Source: Desulfobacteraceae bacterium
GTDB taxonomy: Bacteria; Desulfobacterota; Desulfobacteria; Desulfobacterales; JAABTS01
Reading direction: 5' to 3'
Length of the DNA: 34,132 nt
NCBI GenBank assembly: GCA_011389735.1
Contig: JAABTS010000054.1
Location: 1 to 34,132, forward strand
How positions within the stretch are numbered: the stretch's first letter is position 1; each line of letters opens with the position of its first letter. Positions 24,010 through 33,001 of this stretch are shown here, piece after piece. Both the position numbers and the translations under genes were made by a program. The notes below the pieces were generated by a model. The model was not told where the DNA came from. It did not search any database and worked only from the letters and a program-made list of their open reading frames with translations.

Positions 24010-25326
24010 TTATCCGTCCTCGGATTCATCTTCGATTCTGATAAGAACCGGCTTATCGCCTACAATATCGAGTTCGGATATTCGTTTCAACGCCGTTTGT
24101 ACATCCGCCTCCTTCGCGAGATGGGTCAGCATGACAATGGGCACCGGCCCTTGGGTTTCCCTGCCTTTTTGATGCACCGACTTGATGCTGATGTTCAACG
24201 CCCCCAAAATCCCCGCAATTTTCGATAATACGCCGGGTCTGTCCAGAGCCGAAAACCGGAAATAATAATTGGTCGCAATTTGATCGATCGGCGTGACCGG
24301 AATGGTTTTCATGTGTTCCCATTGACAGGAAAGGAAGGGGATTCTGTTGCGCGCCCCGGACAAAATATTCCGGGCGATATCGGTGATATCGGAAACCACG
24401 GCGCTGGCGGTCGGCTCCCTGCCGGCGCCATGGCCGTACAACATTATATCATCGACCGAATCTCCGGATATCGTCAGCGCGTTCAAGCTCCCATTGACAT
24501 TCGACAGCATGTTGTGGAAGGGAATCATGGTCGGATGGACCCTTGCATCCACCGTATCTCCGTTGTTTTTGCTGATCGCCAGCAATTTGATTTTATAGCC
24601 GAATTCCCGGGCGAATTCGATATCCATCGGCGTGATTCCGGAAATGCCTTCGATGTAAATATCGTTCAGATTGATTTTCATGCCGTAGGCCAGAGAATTT
24701 AAAATCGCCAGTTTATGAGCCGTATCGAATCCTTCGACATCCAGAGTCGGAACCGCTTCGGCGTATCCTTTTGCCTGGGCTTCGGCGAGCGCCGCCGGAA
24801 AGTCGCTCCCCTCATCGGTGATCTTGGTCAAAATATAATTGCAGGTTCCGTTTAAAATACCGATCATGGAACCGATCCGGTTGCCCACAAGCGATTCCCG
24901 GATTGTTTTTATGACCGGCATGCATCCGCCGACGCTGGCTTCATAATACAGATCCACGCCTTTTTCCCATGCAGCCTGGAACAATTCATCACCGTGTTCC
25001 GACAGCAGCGCTTTGTTCGCAGTGATGACGTGTTTGCCGTTCTGAATTGCTTTCAATATCATGTCTTTGGCGATTCCCTGGCCGCCGATCAATTCCACTA
25101 TGATATGAACTTCGGGATCATTGACCACGCTGTGGATATCGTCCGTAAATACGCCCGGTTCGAATGTGACGCCGCGGTCCGTTTCAAGGTCGATGTCCAC
25201 GACGGACTTGAGCCGCATTCGAGCGCCGATTCTTGATTCGAGCAGCGCCTGTTTTTCGAGCAGTAATTTGGAAACCCCCGCGCCGACGGTTCCGCATCCC
25301 AATATTCCGATATTGATCTCTTTCAT
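24010..25326 (-). CDS. hom: Homoserine dehydrogenase with ACT domain
   Basis: 438 residues from ATG 25326, chosen because AAGGAG is 8 bases upstream; an ATG at 25347 is less likely. The NAD(P)-binding domain opens with IGILGCGTVGAGV; the catalytic region has EASVGGCMPVIKTI, GILNGTCNYILTK and the DVEGFDTAHKLAIL segment. A C-terminal ACT domain (about 350-430, YYFRFSALDRPGVLSKIAGI) probably gives feedback control by threonine. It reduces aspartate semialdehyde to homoserine in the cytoplasm, for threonine and methionine. It is 46 bp after the alaC-like gene; the gap to thrH is filled by the repeat cluster. Confidence 0.96.
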   Translation of the reverse strand: MKEINIGILGCGTVGAGVSKLLLEKQALLESRIGARMRLKSVVDIDLETDRGVTFEPGVFTDDIHSVVNDPEVHIIVELIGGQGIAKDMILKAIQNGKHVITANKALLSEHGDELFQAAWEKGVDLYYEASVGGCMPVIKTIRESLVGNRIGSMIGILNGTCNYILTKITDEGSDFPAALAEAQAKGYAEAVPTLDVEGFDTAHKLAILNSLAYGMKINLNDIYIEGISGITPMDIEFAREFGYKIKLLAISKNNGDTVDARVHPTMIPFHNMLSNVNGSLNALTISGDSVDDIMLYGHGAGREPTASAVVSDITDIARNILSGARNRIPFLSCQWEHMKTIPVTPIDQIATNYYFRFSALDRPGVLSKIAGILGALNISIKSVHQKGRETQGPVPIVMLTHLAKEADVQTALKRISELDIVGDKPVLIRIEDESEDG

Positions 25327-25372
25327 TCGGATTTCTCCTTGATCCATTTTGATGATACAGGTTTAGCGGAGC

Positions 25373-26539
25373 CTATAATACTTTGCGAATCCCCCGAACC
25401 GCTTGATTGATCCGCATATTGTTTTCGATCAATGCAAAACGGACGTATTCGTCGCCGTATTCACCGAATCCCAGCCCGGGCGATACGGCGACATCGGCCT
25501 CGCGGATAAGAAATTTGGCGAATTCCACCGAACCCATATGAATGTATTTATCCGGAATTTTGCCCCACACAAACATGGTTCCTTTGGGACTTGGAATATC
25601 CCATCCAATGCGGGAAAGCCCGTTGACCAGTGCGTCCCTGCGCGCTTTATAAGTTGACCGGATTTCTTCGACGCAATCCTGAGGCCCGTTCAATGCGATA
25701 ATCGAAGCAATCTGGATCGGCTGAAAAATCCCATAATCAAGATAGCTTTTAATTCGGCGCAATGCAGCGATGACATCCCGGTTTCCGACACAAAACCCCA
25801 CCCGCCATCCGGGCATGCTGTAACTTTTGGAAAGTGAAAAAAATTCGACCCCCACATCTCTGGCGCCGTCGACCTGCATGAAACTCGGCGCCGTGTATCC
25901 GTCAAAAACCAGGTCGGCGTATGCGAAATCATGAATCACCATGATATTGTGTTCTTTGGCGAAGGCCACGATTTTTTCGAAAAACGCCGGGTCTACGACC
26001 TCTGTGGTCGGATTATGCGGAAAACTGATGATCAATATTTTAGGCCTTGGCCAGGTCTGGCGTGTGGCGTTGAGCAGGTTCTCGAAAAAATCGGTTCCCG
26101 GCGCCAGCGGAATCCCCCGGACATCGCCGCCTGAAATAATGGCGGAATATGGATGGATCGGATAGGTGGGGTTAGGAGTGAACACCACGTCGCCGGGCCG
26201 GATAGTCACCAGCACCAGATGGGACATGCCTTCTTTAACGCCGATCGTAACCACTGTTTCCGTGTCCGGATCGATATCCACGTCAAACCGACGTTTATAC
26301 CAATTCGCAATGGCCAGCCTCAGCTTGGGAATTCCCATGGAGGCGGAATAACGGTGATTATGCGGCTTTTGAGCCGCCTCTACGAGCTTCTCTACAATGT
26401 GCGGAGGCGTTCCGATATCCGGATTGCCCATGCCTAAATCGATAATGTCCTTGCCCGCGCGCCGGGCGTCCATTTTGATTTCATTTACGGTGGCGAATAC
26501 ATAAGGCGGTAAACGGTCAAGTCTGGCGAATTCTTTCAT
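25373..26539 (-). CDS. alaC: AlaC-like PLP-dependent alanine/glutamate aminotransferase
   Basis: 388 residues, fold type I aminotransferase. The N-terminus [20 protein letters not shown] and [13 protein letters not shown] is typical of AlaC/Yfd[25 protein letters not shown] and the PLP lysine in [15 protein letters not shown] (Lys238) follow. AlaC makes alanine from pyruvate with glutamate; in deltaproteobacteria close homologues lie beside hom and are sometimes called LL-diaminopimelate aminotransferase-like. The start has GAGG seven bases upstream. It is the first gene of the run and is divergent from purM across about 150 bp. Confidence 0.85.
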   Translation of the reverse strand: MKEFARLDRLPPYVFATVNEIKMDARRAGKDIIDLGMGNPDIGTPPHIVEKLVEAAQKPHNHRYSASMGIPKLRLAIANWYKRRFDVDIDPDTETVVTIGVKEGMSHLVLVTIRPGDVVFTPNPTYPIHPYSAIISGGDVRGIPLAPGTDFFENLLNATRQTWPRPKILIISFPHNPTTEVVDPAFFEKIVAFAKEHNIMVIHDFAYADLVFDGYTAPSFMQVDGARDVGVEFFSLSKSYSMPGWRVGFCVGNRDVIAALRRIKSYLDYGIFQPIQIASIIALNGPQDCVEEIRSTYKARRDALVNGLSRIGWDIPSPKGTMFVWGKIPDKYIHMGSVEFAKFLIREADVAVSPGLGFGEYGDEYVRFALIENNMRINQAVRGIRKVL

Positions 26540-26623
26540 GGATAATAACCTCGCTGGTTTCGAAAATGAATAATTAAATCCGGATTTTTACAATAACAGC
26601 GAATGGATGTCAAAAAAATTGTT

Positions 26624-26650
26624 TTGACTTTTGAACCATATCAGTATAAT
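26624..26650 (+). promoter_or_regulatory. purM: Candidate promoter of the purM run
   Basis: TTGACT (26624-26629), 15 bp spacer, TATAAT (26645-26650). The boxes are close to consensus but the spacing is two short of optimal. It would start about 30 bases before the purM ATG. Confidence 0.5.
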
Positions 26651-26687
26651 TTTACATTTTTTTACAGGATGGTTTCAGGAGAAAACG

Positions 26688-27734
26688 ATGACCCAATCAA
26701 TGACATACGCCGATTCAGGCGTCGATATCGATAAGGCTAACACGTTTGTCAACACGATCAAAAAACTGGCCCGGGATACGCCGAGATCCGGAGTCATGGA
26801 TGAAATCGGCGGATTCGGGGGCTTATACGCACTCAATATCGCCAACACGGAAAATCCGGTGCTGGTCAGCGCCACCGACGGCGTCGGCACAAAACTCAAA
26901 ATCGCTTCGATGATGCAAAAACATGACACTGTGGGGATCGATCTGGTGGCCATGTGTGTCAACGATATCATCGTTCAGGGCGCCAGACCACTGTTTTTTC
27001 TTGATTACCTTTCCATGGGAAAACTGAACACGTCCATCGCCACCCAGGTGATTGAAGGCGTCGTAAAAGGATGCAAAAAAGCCGGCTGCTCCCTTATCGG
27101 CGGTGAAACCGCTGAAATGCCGGGATTTTATGCCGAAAACGAATATGATCTGGCCGGGTTTGCGGTCGGGCTTGTTGATGACAAAAAAATTATCGACGGA
27201 TCGGATATCCGGGTCGGACATATGTTGATCGATATACCCTCGAGCGGTCTTCACAGCAACGGGTATTCCCTGGTCAGAAAAATATGTTTTGATCTGTTAA
27301 AGCTTGATATTGATTCGTATGTTCCGGAACTAGGGCGCGCCATCGGCGAAGAACTTCTGATTCCGACTCGAATTTATTCGGAAACCATTCAAAAACTGAT
27401 TCGAGATTTGCCGATCCACGGGCTGGCGCATATTACCGGCGGAGGCATTGTCGAAAACGTTGTCCGGGTCATTCCCAGCGCTTGCAGTATCATCCTCCAC
27501 AATGGAAGCTGGGACGTTCCGCCGATTTTCAATTACCTCCGGGAGGCCGGAAACATTTCCGAAGGCGAAATGATGCGAACATTCAACAACGGAGTCGGAA
27601 TGGTCGCCATTGTTCCGGAAAAATGCGTGCCGGACGTTCTGGGCAGACTTCGAGCCATGAACGAGAACGCCTACGTGATCGGAGAGATCGTCGAGAGAAA
27701 GTCCACGACGGAGTCTCGTATCAAGTGGTTGTAA
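26688..27734 (+). CDS. purM: Phosphoribosylformylglycinamidine cyclo-ligase (AIR synthetase)
   Basis: 348 residues from ATG 26688, preceded by CAGGAG; an upstream in-frame start at 26631 has no ribosome site and lies in the promoter. PurM signatures are clear: MTYADSGVDIDKAN, SATDGVGTKLKIA, DLVAMCVNDI, FFLDYLSMGKL, GGETAEMPGFY, SSGLHSNGYSLVRK and HITGGGIVENV. The enzyme closes the imidazole ring in purine synthesis, using ATP to convert formylglycinamidine ribotide to aminoimidazole ribotide in the cytoplasm. It begins a plus-strand run of closely spaced genes; no other purine gene is present. Confidence 0.96.
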   Translation: MTQSMTYADSGVDIDKANTFVNTIKKLARDTPRSGVMDEIGGFGGLYALNIANTENPVLVSATDGVGTKLKIASMMQKHDTVGIDLVAMCVNDIIVQGARPLFFLDYLSMGKLNTSIATQVIEGVVKGCKKAGCSLIGGETAEMPGFYAENEYDLAGFAVGLVDDKKIIDGSDIRVGHMLIDIPSSGLHSNGYSLVRKICFDLLKLDIDSYVPELGRAIGEELLIPTRIYSETIQKLIRDLPIHGLAHITGGGIVENVVRVIPSACSIILHNGSWDVPPIFNYLREAGNISEGEMMRTFNNGVGMVAIVPEKCVPDVLGRLRAMNENAYVIGEIVERKSTTESRIKWL

Positions 27735-27744
27735 ATCCCGCGAC

Positions 27745-29613
27745 ATGTTCAGAGAATGGCTGACGACGCCTGGTTATCCGTGGTACATCTTTTTTCTGGG
27801 GACATTCGTATCTTCCCTTCTGCTCACCCCCTTTGTACGGTTTCTGGCCTTTAGATACGGCTGGATCGCCCATCCCGTAAAAGACCGGTGGCATCAAAAG
27901 CCTACCGCGCTCATGGGCGGAGTCGCCATTTACCTGAGCATAGCGATTCCTCTGGCGGCCCTGGCCGATTTCAGCGGCGTCCTGCCGGCTATCAAAAGCA
28001 CCTCCTATCTCACATCCCCGCCTTCACTGGACGCGGCGATTCTGATTGGAGCGACCATGTTGTTTTTGTTGGGTTTGATCGATGATTTGATTCAAATCAA
28101 GCCCTACACGAAACTTGTCGGTCAAATCTTGACCGCCTCCCTTATGACGCTCATGGGATTCCGGCTCCACTGGTGCGAATCCATGACCCTGGACACCCTG
28201 ATCACGCTTATATGGATCGTGGGCGTCACCAACGCCTTTAACCTGATTGACAACATGGACGGCCTGTGCGCCGGCGTCGCTGTCATTGCAGCGGGCTATT
28301 TCTTTTTGCTTTTCAGCGGCCATGATCCGGACGCCGCAATCGTGGCGATTCTAGCCGCCGGAGCCTTTGCAGGGTTTCTCGTCTATAACTTCAATCCGGC
28401 GTCAATTTTCATGGGAGATTGCGGCAGCCTGGTCATCGGGTTCACGCTGGCCATGATGGCTGTTCAAATAGCCGGGGATGTGACGGCCAACGCGGTTTCC
28501 CCTTACACCGTGCCTGTCATGGTTCTTATGGCCCCTATCCTGGATACGACGCTGGTGACGTTTATCCGGTTTTTAAGCGGCCGGAAAGCGTCCATCGGAG
28601 GCCGGGATCATACCTCTCACAGGCTCGTGTTGATCGGTTTCGGAGAAAAAGGGGCGGTTCTTTTTCTTTACGGCGTCGGCGCGGTGTCCGGACTATCCGC
28701 GATGTTCGTCAGCCGGAGCGACGCCCTGACATCTCCGGTTTTCATTATTCCCCTGGCCGTTGCGCTCCTTTTGATGGCCGTATACCTGGCTCAACTGCGA
28801 ATTTATCCTGAAAAAGAATTTTCCCGGCTGAGAGGCAAACTCTATACGCCGGTTTTGATCGAACTGACCTACAAACGACAGATCGTTCTCATTATTCTCG
28901 ATTTCGGGTTGATCGCCTTTGCGTATTATTTGTCTTACCGGTTGAGATTCGACGCCGAAGACTTCCCATACTATTTCACGATTTTTTTGAACTCCCTGCC
29001 CGCCGTGATCGCCTGCAAGTTCGTGGCTTTTTATACAATCGGCATATACCGGGGGTTTTGGCGTTATCTGAGCAGCAGCGACGTGTTCGTTTTTCTCAAG
29101 GCCTCCTTTTTCGGAAGTCTTCTGTCTGTGGTGATGGTCACCTTCATTTACCGGTTTGAAGACTTTTCCAAAGGCATTTTTCTTATTGACTGGCTTTTGA
29201 CGACCGGCCTGCTTCTCGGCGCGCGGGGCTCGTTCCGAATGTCGCTTGATGCAATGCGTCGAAAAACCTTGATCGGCGAAAATGTTTTGATATACGGCGC
29301 GGGAAGAGGCGGTGAAATTCTGTTGAGAGAGCTTTTGAACAATAAACGCCGGGAAATAAAACCTGTCGGCTTTATCGACGACAATCCGGTCAAAACCGGC
29401 AAAAAGATTCAGGGATATCCGATACTGGGCGGATTCCGAAATATTGACGAGATTACGGCCAAAACACAGGTGAGCGGCCTGTTGATTTCGTTTCATAAAG
29501 ATGATAACGGCAGAATCGACGACATTAAACGCTACTGCAAAACCAGAGGATTATTTCTGAAACGGTTTGCGATCAACCTGACGGATGTCGACCTTGAAAA
29601 TACTCGGAATTGA
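27745..29613 (+). CDS. WecA/MraY-like polyprenyl-phosphate sugar-1-phosphate transferase fused to a second membrane and Rossmann module
   Basis: 622 residues. The first half (about 1-350) is a multi-helix glycosyltransferase-4 transferase with all motifs: GLIDDL (110-115), NAFNLIDNMDGL (163-174), NFNPASIFMGDCGS (215-228) and GGRDHTSHRL (285-294). The second half has about four more helices (about 380-495) and then a Rossmann fold (LIYGAGRGGEILLREL, 515-530). It resembles the front of CapD/WbpM nucleotide-sugar dehydratases but lacks their catalytic SDR domain. The first half would load a UDP-sugar phosphate onto undecaprenyl phosphate; the role of the second half is unknown. It begins 10 bp after purM and overlaps tsaD by 29 bp. 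Confidence 0.9.
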   Translation: MFREWLTTPGYPWYIFFLGTFVSSLLLTPFVRFLAFRYGWIAHPVKDRWHQKPTALMGGVAIYLSIAIPLAALADFSGVLPAIKSTSYLTSPPSLDAAILIGATMLFLLGLIDDLIQIKPYTKLVGQILTASLMTLMGFRLHWCESMTLDTLITLIWIVGVTNAFNLIDNMDGLCAGVAVIAAGYFFLLFSGHDPDAAIVAILAAGAFAGFLVYNFNPASIFMGDCGSLVIGFTLAMMAVQIAGDVTANAVSPYTVPVMVLMAPILDTTLVTFIRFLSGRKASIGGRDHTSHRLVLIGFGEKGAVLFLYGVGAVSGLSAMFVSRSDALTSPVFIIPLAVALLLMAVYLAQLRIYPEKEFSRLRGKLYTPVLIELTYKRQIVLIILDFGLIAFAYYLSYRLRFDAEDFPYYFTIFLNSLPAVIACKFVAFYTIGIYRGFWRYLSSSDVFVFLKASFFGSLLSVVMVTFIYRFEDFSKGIFLIDWLLTTGLLLGARGSFRMSLDAMRRKTLIGENVLIYGAGRGGEILLRELLNNKRREIKPVGFIDDNPVKTGKKIQGYPILGGFRNIDEITAKTQVSGLLISFHKDDNGRIDDIKRYCKTRGLFLKRFAINLTDVDLENTRN

Positions 29614-30622
29614 AACATCCTGCGATGAAACCGCGGCGGCGGTGGTGATTGACGGCAAGGAAATTTTATCTTCGATCGTGGCGTCCCAGATCGATATTCA
29701 TCACCGTTACGGGGGCGTGGTGCCGGAACTGGCGTCCCGGAAGCATATGGAGGCTATTGTACCGGTGGTCGAGGAAGCGCTCGAACAAGCGGGCGCCGGT
29801 TTGACAGATATCGACGGAATCGCCGTAACCCAGGGGCCCGGACTGATCGGATCTCTGCTTGTGGGGCTTTCATTCGCCAAATCTCTGGCCTTTTCACTAA
29901 ATATCCCCTGGATCGGGGTCGATCATCTGGAAGGCCATATCAATTCAGTGTTTTTGACTCCTGACCCTCCGGAAACGCCTTTTATAGCCCTTTTGGCCTC
30001 CGGAGGCCATACTGCCGTTTATTATGTGTCCTCCCGGACGGACATGGCGCTCATGGGAAGAACTCGGGACGACGCAGCCGGCGAGGCCTTCGACAAAGTA
30101 TCCAAAATGCTAGGCATGGGGTATCCAGGCGGAGGCGTTATCAGCCGTCTGGCGGAAAACGGAGATCCTGAACGAATTCATTTTCCAAGGGCGCTGCATG
30201 ACAAACCCAACTTTGATTTCAGTTTCAGCGGGCTTAAAACCGCCGTCAAACGGTATATCCAAACCCATCCCGATGAAACCGGCGAACCCGGAGTGTATCA
30301 CATCGCCGCCGCTTTTCAGGAGGCCGTGGCCGATGCGTTGATCGACAAACTCATTGCGGCCGCCCTGACCGCGAATTGCCGGCGTATTGTGGTTGCCGGC
30401 GGCGTTGCCGCCAATCGAAGGCTAAGGGATAAACTGGCTCTGGCAGCCGAATCGAACCGCCTCTCCCTTCACATCCCGCCGGTCGATCTTTGCGGAGACA
30501 ACGCCGCCATGATTGCGGCGATTGGAACCAAATACTTGCAAATCGGCCGCCGTTCAGGTATCGATACGGATGTGTATTCGAGGAGTACGGGAATTTCTAT
30601 TTGGCGAGGGGAAACGGAATAA
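29585..30622 (+). CDS. tsaD: tRNA N6-adenosine threonylcarbamoyltransferase
   Basis: 345 residues of the ASKHA superfamily. Family motifs: LGIETSCDETAAAVV, RYGGVVPELASRKHME, QGPGLIGSLLVGLSFAKSLA, the metal-binding GVDHLEGHINS (His114, His118), LASGGHTAVY, and VDLCGDNAAMIA with the C-terminal Asp ligand. Together with TsaB and TsaE it transfers threonylcarbamoyl to A37 of ANN-decoding tRNAs; TsaC makes the precursor. None of the partner genes is here. The ATG overlaps the upstream gene by 29 bases, suggesting coupling. An internal TTG nine bases later is possible but less likely. Confidence 0.96.
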   Translation: MSTLKILGIETSCDETAAAVVIDGKEILSSIVASQIDIHHRYGGVVPELASRKHMEAIVPVVEEALEQAGAGLTDIDGIAVTQGPGLIGSLLVGLSFAKSLAFSLNIPWIGVDHLEGHINSVFLTPDPPETPFIALLASGGHTAVYYVSSRTDMALMGRTRDDAAGEAFDKVSKMLGMGYPGGGVISRLAENGDPERIHFPRALHDKPNFDFSFSGLKTAVKRYIQTHPDETGEPGVYHIAAAFQEAVADALIDKLIAAALTANCRRIVVAGGVAANRRLRDKLALAAESNRLSLHIPPVDLCGDNAAMIAAIGTKYLQIGRRSGIDTDVYSRSTGISIWRGETE

Positions 30623-30686
30623 TCCCCGGATAATATTAAGCGGCCGGTGCGATTGTATCGGCGGCGAACGGGAAGGAGCCTTCGAA

Positions 30687-31004
30687 ATGCTGTTGTCCGA
30701 TGAAAAAGAATGGCTGAAAAAATTTTATGACGGATCGATGCTGGTCAAAGGCTGGAAACAACGCATGAAAGAAATTCTGGATCAAACGCCCAAAGCGCAG
30801 CAGGATGAAATACGGCCTCTTCTGGAACGGCTCGGGAACAAAATCGGTCCCGAATGGGCCAGAGACAACCGTGTGCGCCGGATAGACACGGCGATGCTTC
30901 AGCGATGGGGAGACGATCTTTTGCTGGCTCAAAAAAAGGGCAAAACGTCTTTGATTGAAACAATTTATCGTATCGACAGAGATGTCGATCATATATTGGC
31001 GTGA
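30687..31004 (+). CDS. Small helical protein of unknown function
   Basis: 105 residues from ATG 30687, which has GGAAGGAG at the right distance. An in-frame upstream start at 30513 would overlap the end of tsaD and lacks support. It is charged and helical (SDEKEWLKKFYDGSM, LVKGWKQRMKEILDQTP), without hydrophobic segments or cysteine, and ends IYRIDRDVDHILA. I do not recognise the family. It lies 64 bp after tsaD and 95 bp before the CoA-transferase gene. Confidence 0.7.
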   Translation: MLLSDEKEWLKKFYDGSMLVKGWKQRMKEILDQTPKAQQDEIRPLLERLGNKIGPEWARDNRVRRIDTAMLQRWGDDLLLAQKKGKTSLIETIYRIDRDVDHILA

Positions 31005-31098
31005 ACGTGGTTTCGTAGCAGTCAGGATTCATTACGAATCCGGGCTTGATCCGAAACCGCTTTGAAAATAACCTCAATTAGACTGAAATAGAAACGTT

Positions 31099-32958
31099 AT
31101 GCATCCAAAAAAGAAAGAAGATTGGAAAAAGAAAATTGTCAAGCCGGAACAGGCGATCTCCAAAATCGTGCCCGGCATGTCCATTTATTTAAGCACCGGG
31201 TTTGCGGAACCCGGCACCCTGATCAGGCACTTGATGATGTCGGATTCTTCAAATCTTCAGGATTTGGAACTGATCCAACTGGTAAGTATCGGAGATATCG
31301 TCGCTGAAAACGAATTACGTTCCTCGAAGTTCCGGCTTAAAACTTTTTTTTCAGGATGGGTGGCCAGCGATGCGATCACTCAGGGACGAGTGGATCTTAT
31401 CCCCAGCCGGTTTTCGAATATCCCTAAACTGATCGAATCGGAAATGATTCATGTCGATGCGGCTTTTATCCAGGTGTCTCCGCCGAACCGGGCCGGCTAT
31501 TGCAGCATGGGAATCGCCGTGGACGCCGCTCGGGAAGCCATGGACAAGGCCACTCTGAAAGTGGCTGAAATCAATGAAAAAATCCCTCTGACATATGGAG
31601 ACACGTTCATCCCGATGACCGATTTCGACATGGTGGTCATAAGCGACGAGGCTCCGATCTGGTACGACCGGTTTCCCAAAGATGAGACCTATGATCAGGT
31701 GGCCGCCAATATCGCATCCGAAATCGATGACGAAAGCTGCATCGCCTTTTCCATCGGCCCGATATTCGAAGCCCTGGCCGACCACTTGAGGCATAAACAT
31801 CATCTGGGCATTCATTCTCCGTTTTTTACGGACAGCTTGATGGAGCTTGTCGAAAGCGGAGCCGTATCTAATCGGTACAAGGAAATTTTTCGAGGTAAAT
31901 CGCTGGCCTCCTATGCCTTTGGAACCCCTGAACTCATGGACTGGTTGAACCGGAATCCCCTGGTTGAATTCCAGGGCATTGAAAAAGTATTCAACCCGCT
32001 TCAAATCGGCCGGAACCCAAAATTCGTGGCGGTGTTTCCGGCCCGGAAAGTGGATTTGTCCGGCAGAGCCGCACTTCCTTATGGTAAAGGGAATATCACC
32101 GCGGGTCAGGCTGAAACCATGAGTTTTTTTAACGGCGCCGAACTTTCGGAAGGAGGACAAAAAATATTCGCCCTGCCCAGCCGCAACCGAAAAGGCGAAT
32201 CGAATCTGCTTCTTTCGGTTGAAGGTTTTCCGAATCTGTTCGGTTTGAGCGAGGTCATCGACATGGTGATCACGGAGTACGGCACGGCGTCTCTCGTGGG
32301 CCGGACGATCCGCGAACGCGCCCAGGCGCTCATCGACATAGCTCATCCCGACGACCGGCCGAAACTGGTCGAAGAAGCCAAGGAAGCGCGAATCCTTTAC
32401 AAGGACCAGATCTTTCTGGCGAAAAGCGCTTTATTTTATCCTTCGGAGATCGACACCAAGGAAACCTTCAAAAATGGCGTAACCGTAAGGTTCCGGGCTA
32501 TAAAACCGTCGGATGAGGAAGGCATGAGGCGCCTGTTCTACCGGTTTTCGGATAAAGCGGTCTACTACCGGTATTTCAGCCCCATTAAAACCATGCCCCA
32601 TGAAAAAATGCAACAATACGTCAACGTGGACTACAAAAAGGTGATGTCCATTGTCGGGCTCAAGGGCGATCCCGGCAAAGGCCGGATTATAGCCGAAGCC
32701 CGTTACGTGCAGCACAAAAACCACCCGTATGGAGATGTGGCCTTTGTTGTCGATGAGGAGTATCAGGGAATCGGGATGGCTACGTTTATGTATAAAATGC
32801 TCATTCGCCTGGCCAGGGAAAAAGGGCTTCAAGGATTCACCGCCGATGTGCTGGCGTCGAACAAAAGCATGATGAAAGTATTTGAAAAAGGCGGGGAAGT
32901 CGTCAACGCCAAACTCGAACACGGCGTGTACCAGTTGACGATCCGGTTCAATCAATAG
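31099..32958 (+). CDS. Acetyl-CoA hydrolase/CoA-transferase-like protein fused to a GNAT acetyltransferase domain
   Basis: 619 residues. Residues about 12-445 follow the acetyl-CoA hydrolase/4-hydroxybutyrate CoA-transferase family: IQVSPPNRAGYCSMGIAVD (124-142), the segment NPLVEFQGIEKVFNP (286-300) with a candidate catalytic Glu290 by family pattern, GQAETMSFFNGAELSEGGQK and GLSEVIDMVITEYGTASL. From about 470 a GNAT domain follows (VRFRAIKPSDEEGMRRLFYR, the CoA-binding DEEYQGIGMATFMYKML, ending in a beta strand). Such fusions may link acyl-CoA turnover with acetylation of protein or small molecules, but no substrate is known. The ribosome site is weak. It is followed 43 bp later by a membrane-anchored protein. 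Confidence 0.9.
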   Translation: MHPKKKEDWKKKIVKPEQAISKIVPGMSIYLSTGFAEPGTLIRHLMMSDSSNLQDLELIQLVSIGDIVAENELRSSKFRLKTFFSGWVASDAITQGRVDLIPSRFSNIPKLIESEMIHVDAAFIQVSPPNRAGYCSMGIAVDAAREAMDKATLKVAEINEKIPLTYGDTFIPMTDFDMVVISDEAPIWYDRFPKDETYDQVAANIASEIDDESCIAFSIGPIFEALADHLRHKHHLGIHSPFFTDSLMELVESGAVSNRYKEIFRGKSLASYAFGTPELMDWLNRNPLVEFQGIEKVFNPLQIGRNPKFVAVFPARKVDLSGRAALPYGKGNITAGQAETMSFFNGAELSEGGQKIFALPSRNRKGESNLLLSVEGFPNLFGLSEVIDMVITEYGTASLVGRTIRERAQALIDIAHPDDRPKLVEEAKEARILYKDQIFLAKSALFYPSEIDTKETFKNGVTVRFRAIKPSDEEGMRRLFYRFSDKAVYYRYFSPIKTMPHEKMQQYVNVDYKKVMSIVGLKGDPGKGRIIAEARYVQHKNHPYGDVAFVVDEEYQGIGMATFMYKMLIRLAREKGLQGFTADVLASNKSMMKVFEKGGEVVNAKLEHGVYQLTIRFNQ

Positions 32959-33001
32959 CCCTGACACGCCGGGGAAAAGCGGGAAAAACAGGGGAAACAT
33001 T

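Noticed and set aside
28693-29496. Minus-strand open frame (267 codons) opposite the transferase fusion
   Set aside because: Antisense to a membrane protein with all GT4 motifs; no independent support.
31351-32346. Minus-strand open frame (331 codons) opposite the CoA-transferase/GNAT gene
   Set aside because: Antisense shadow of a protein with conserved motifs; no ribosome site or domain.
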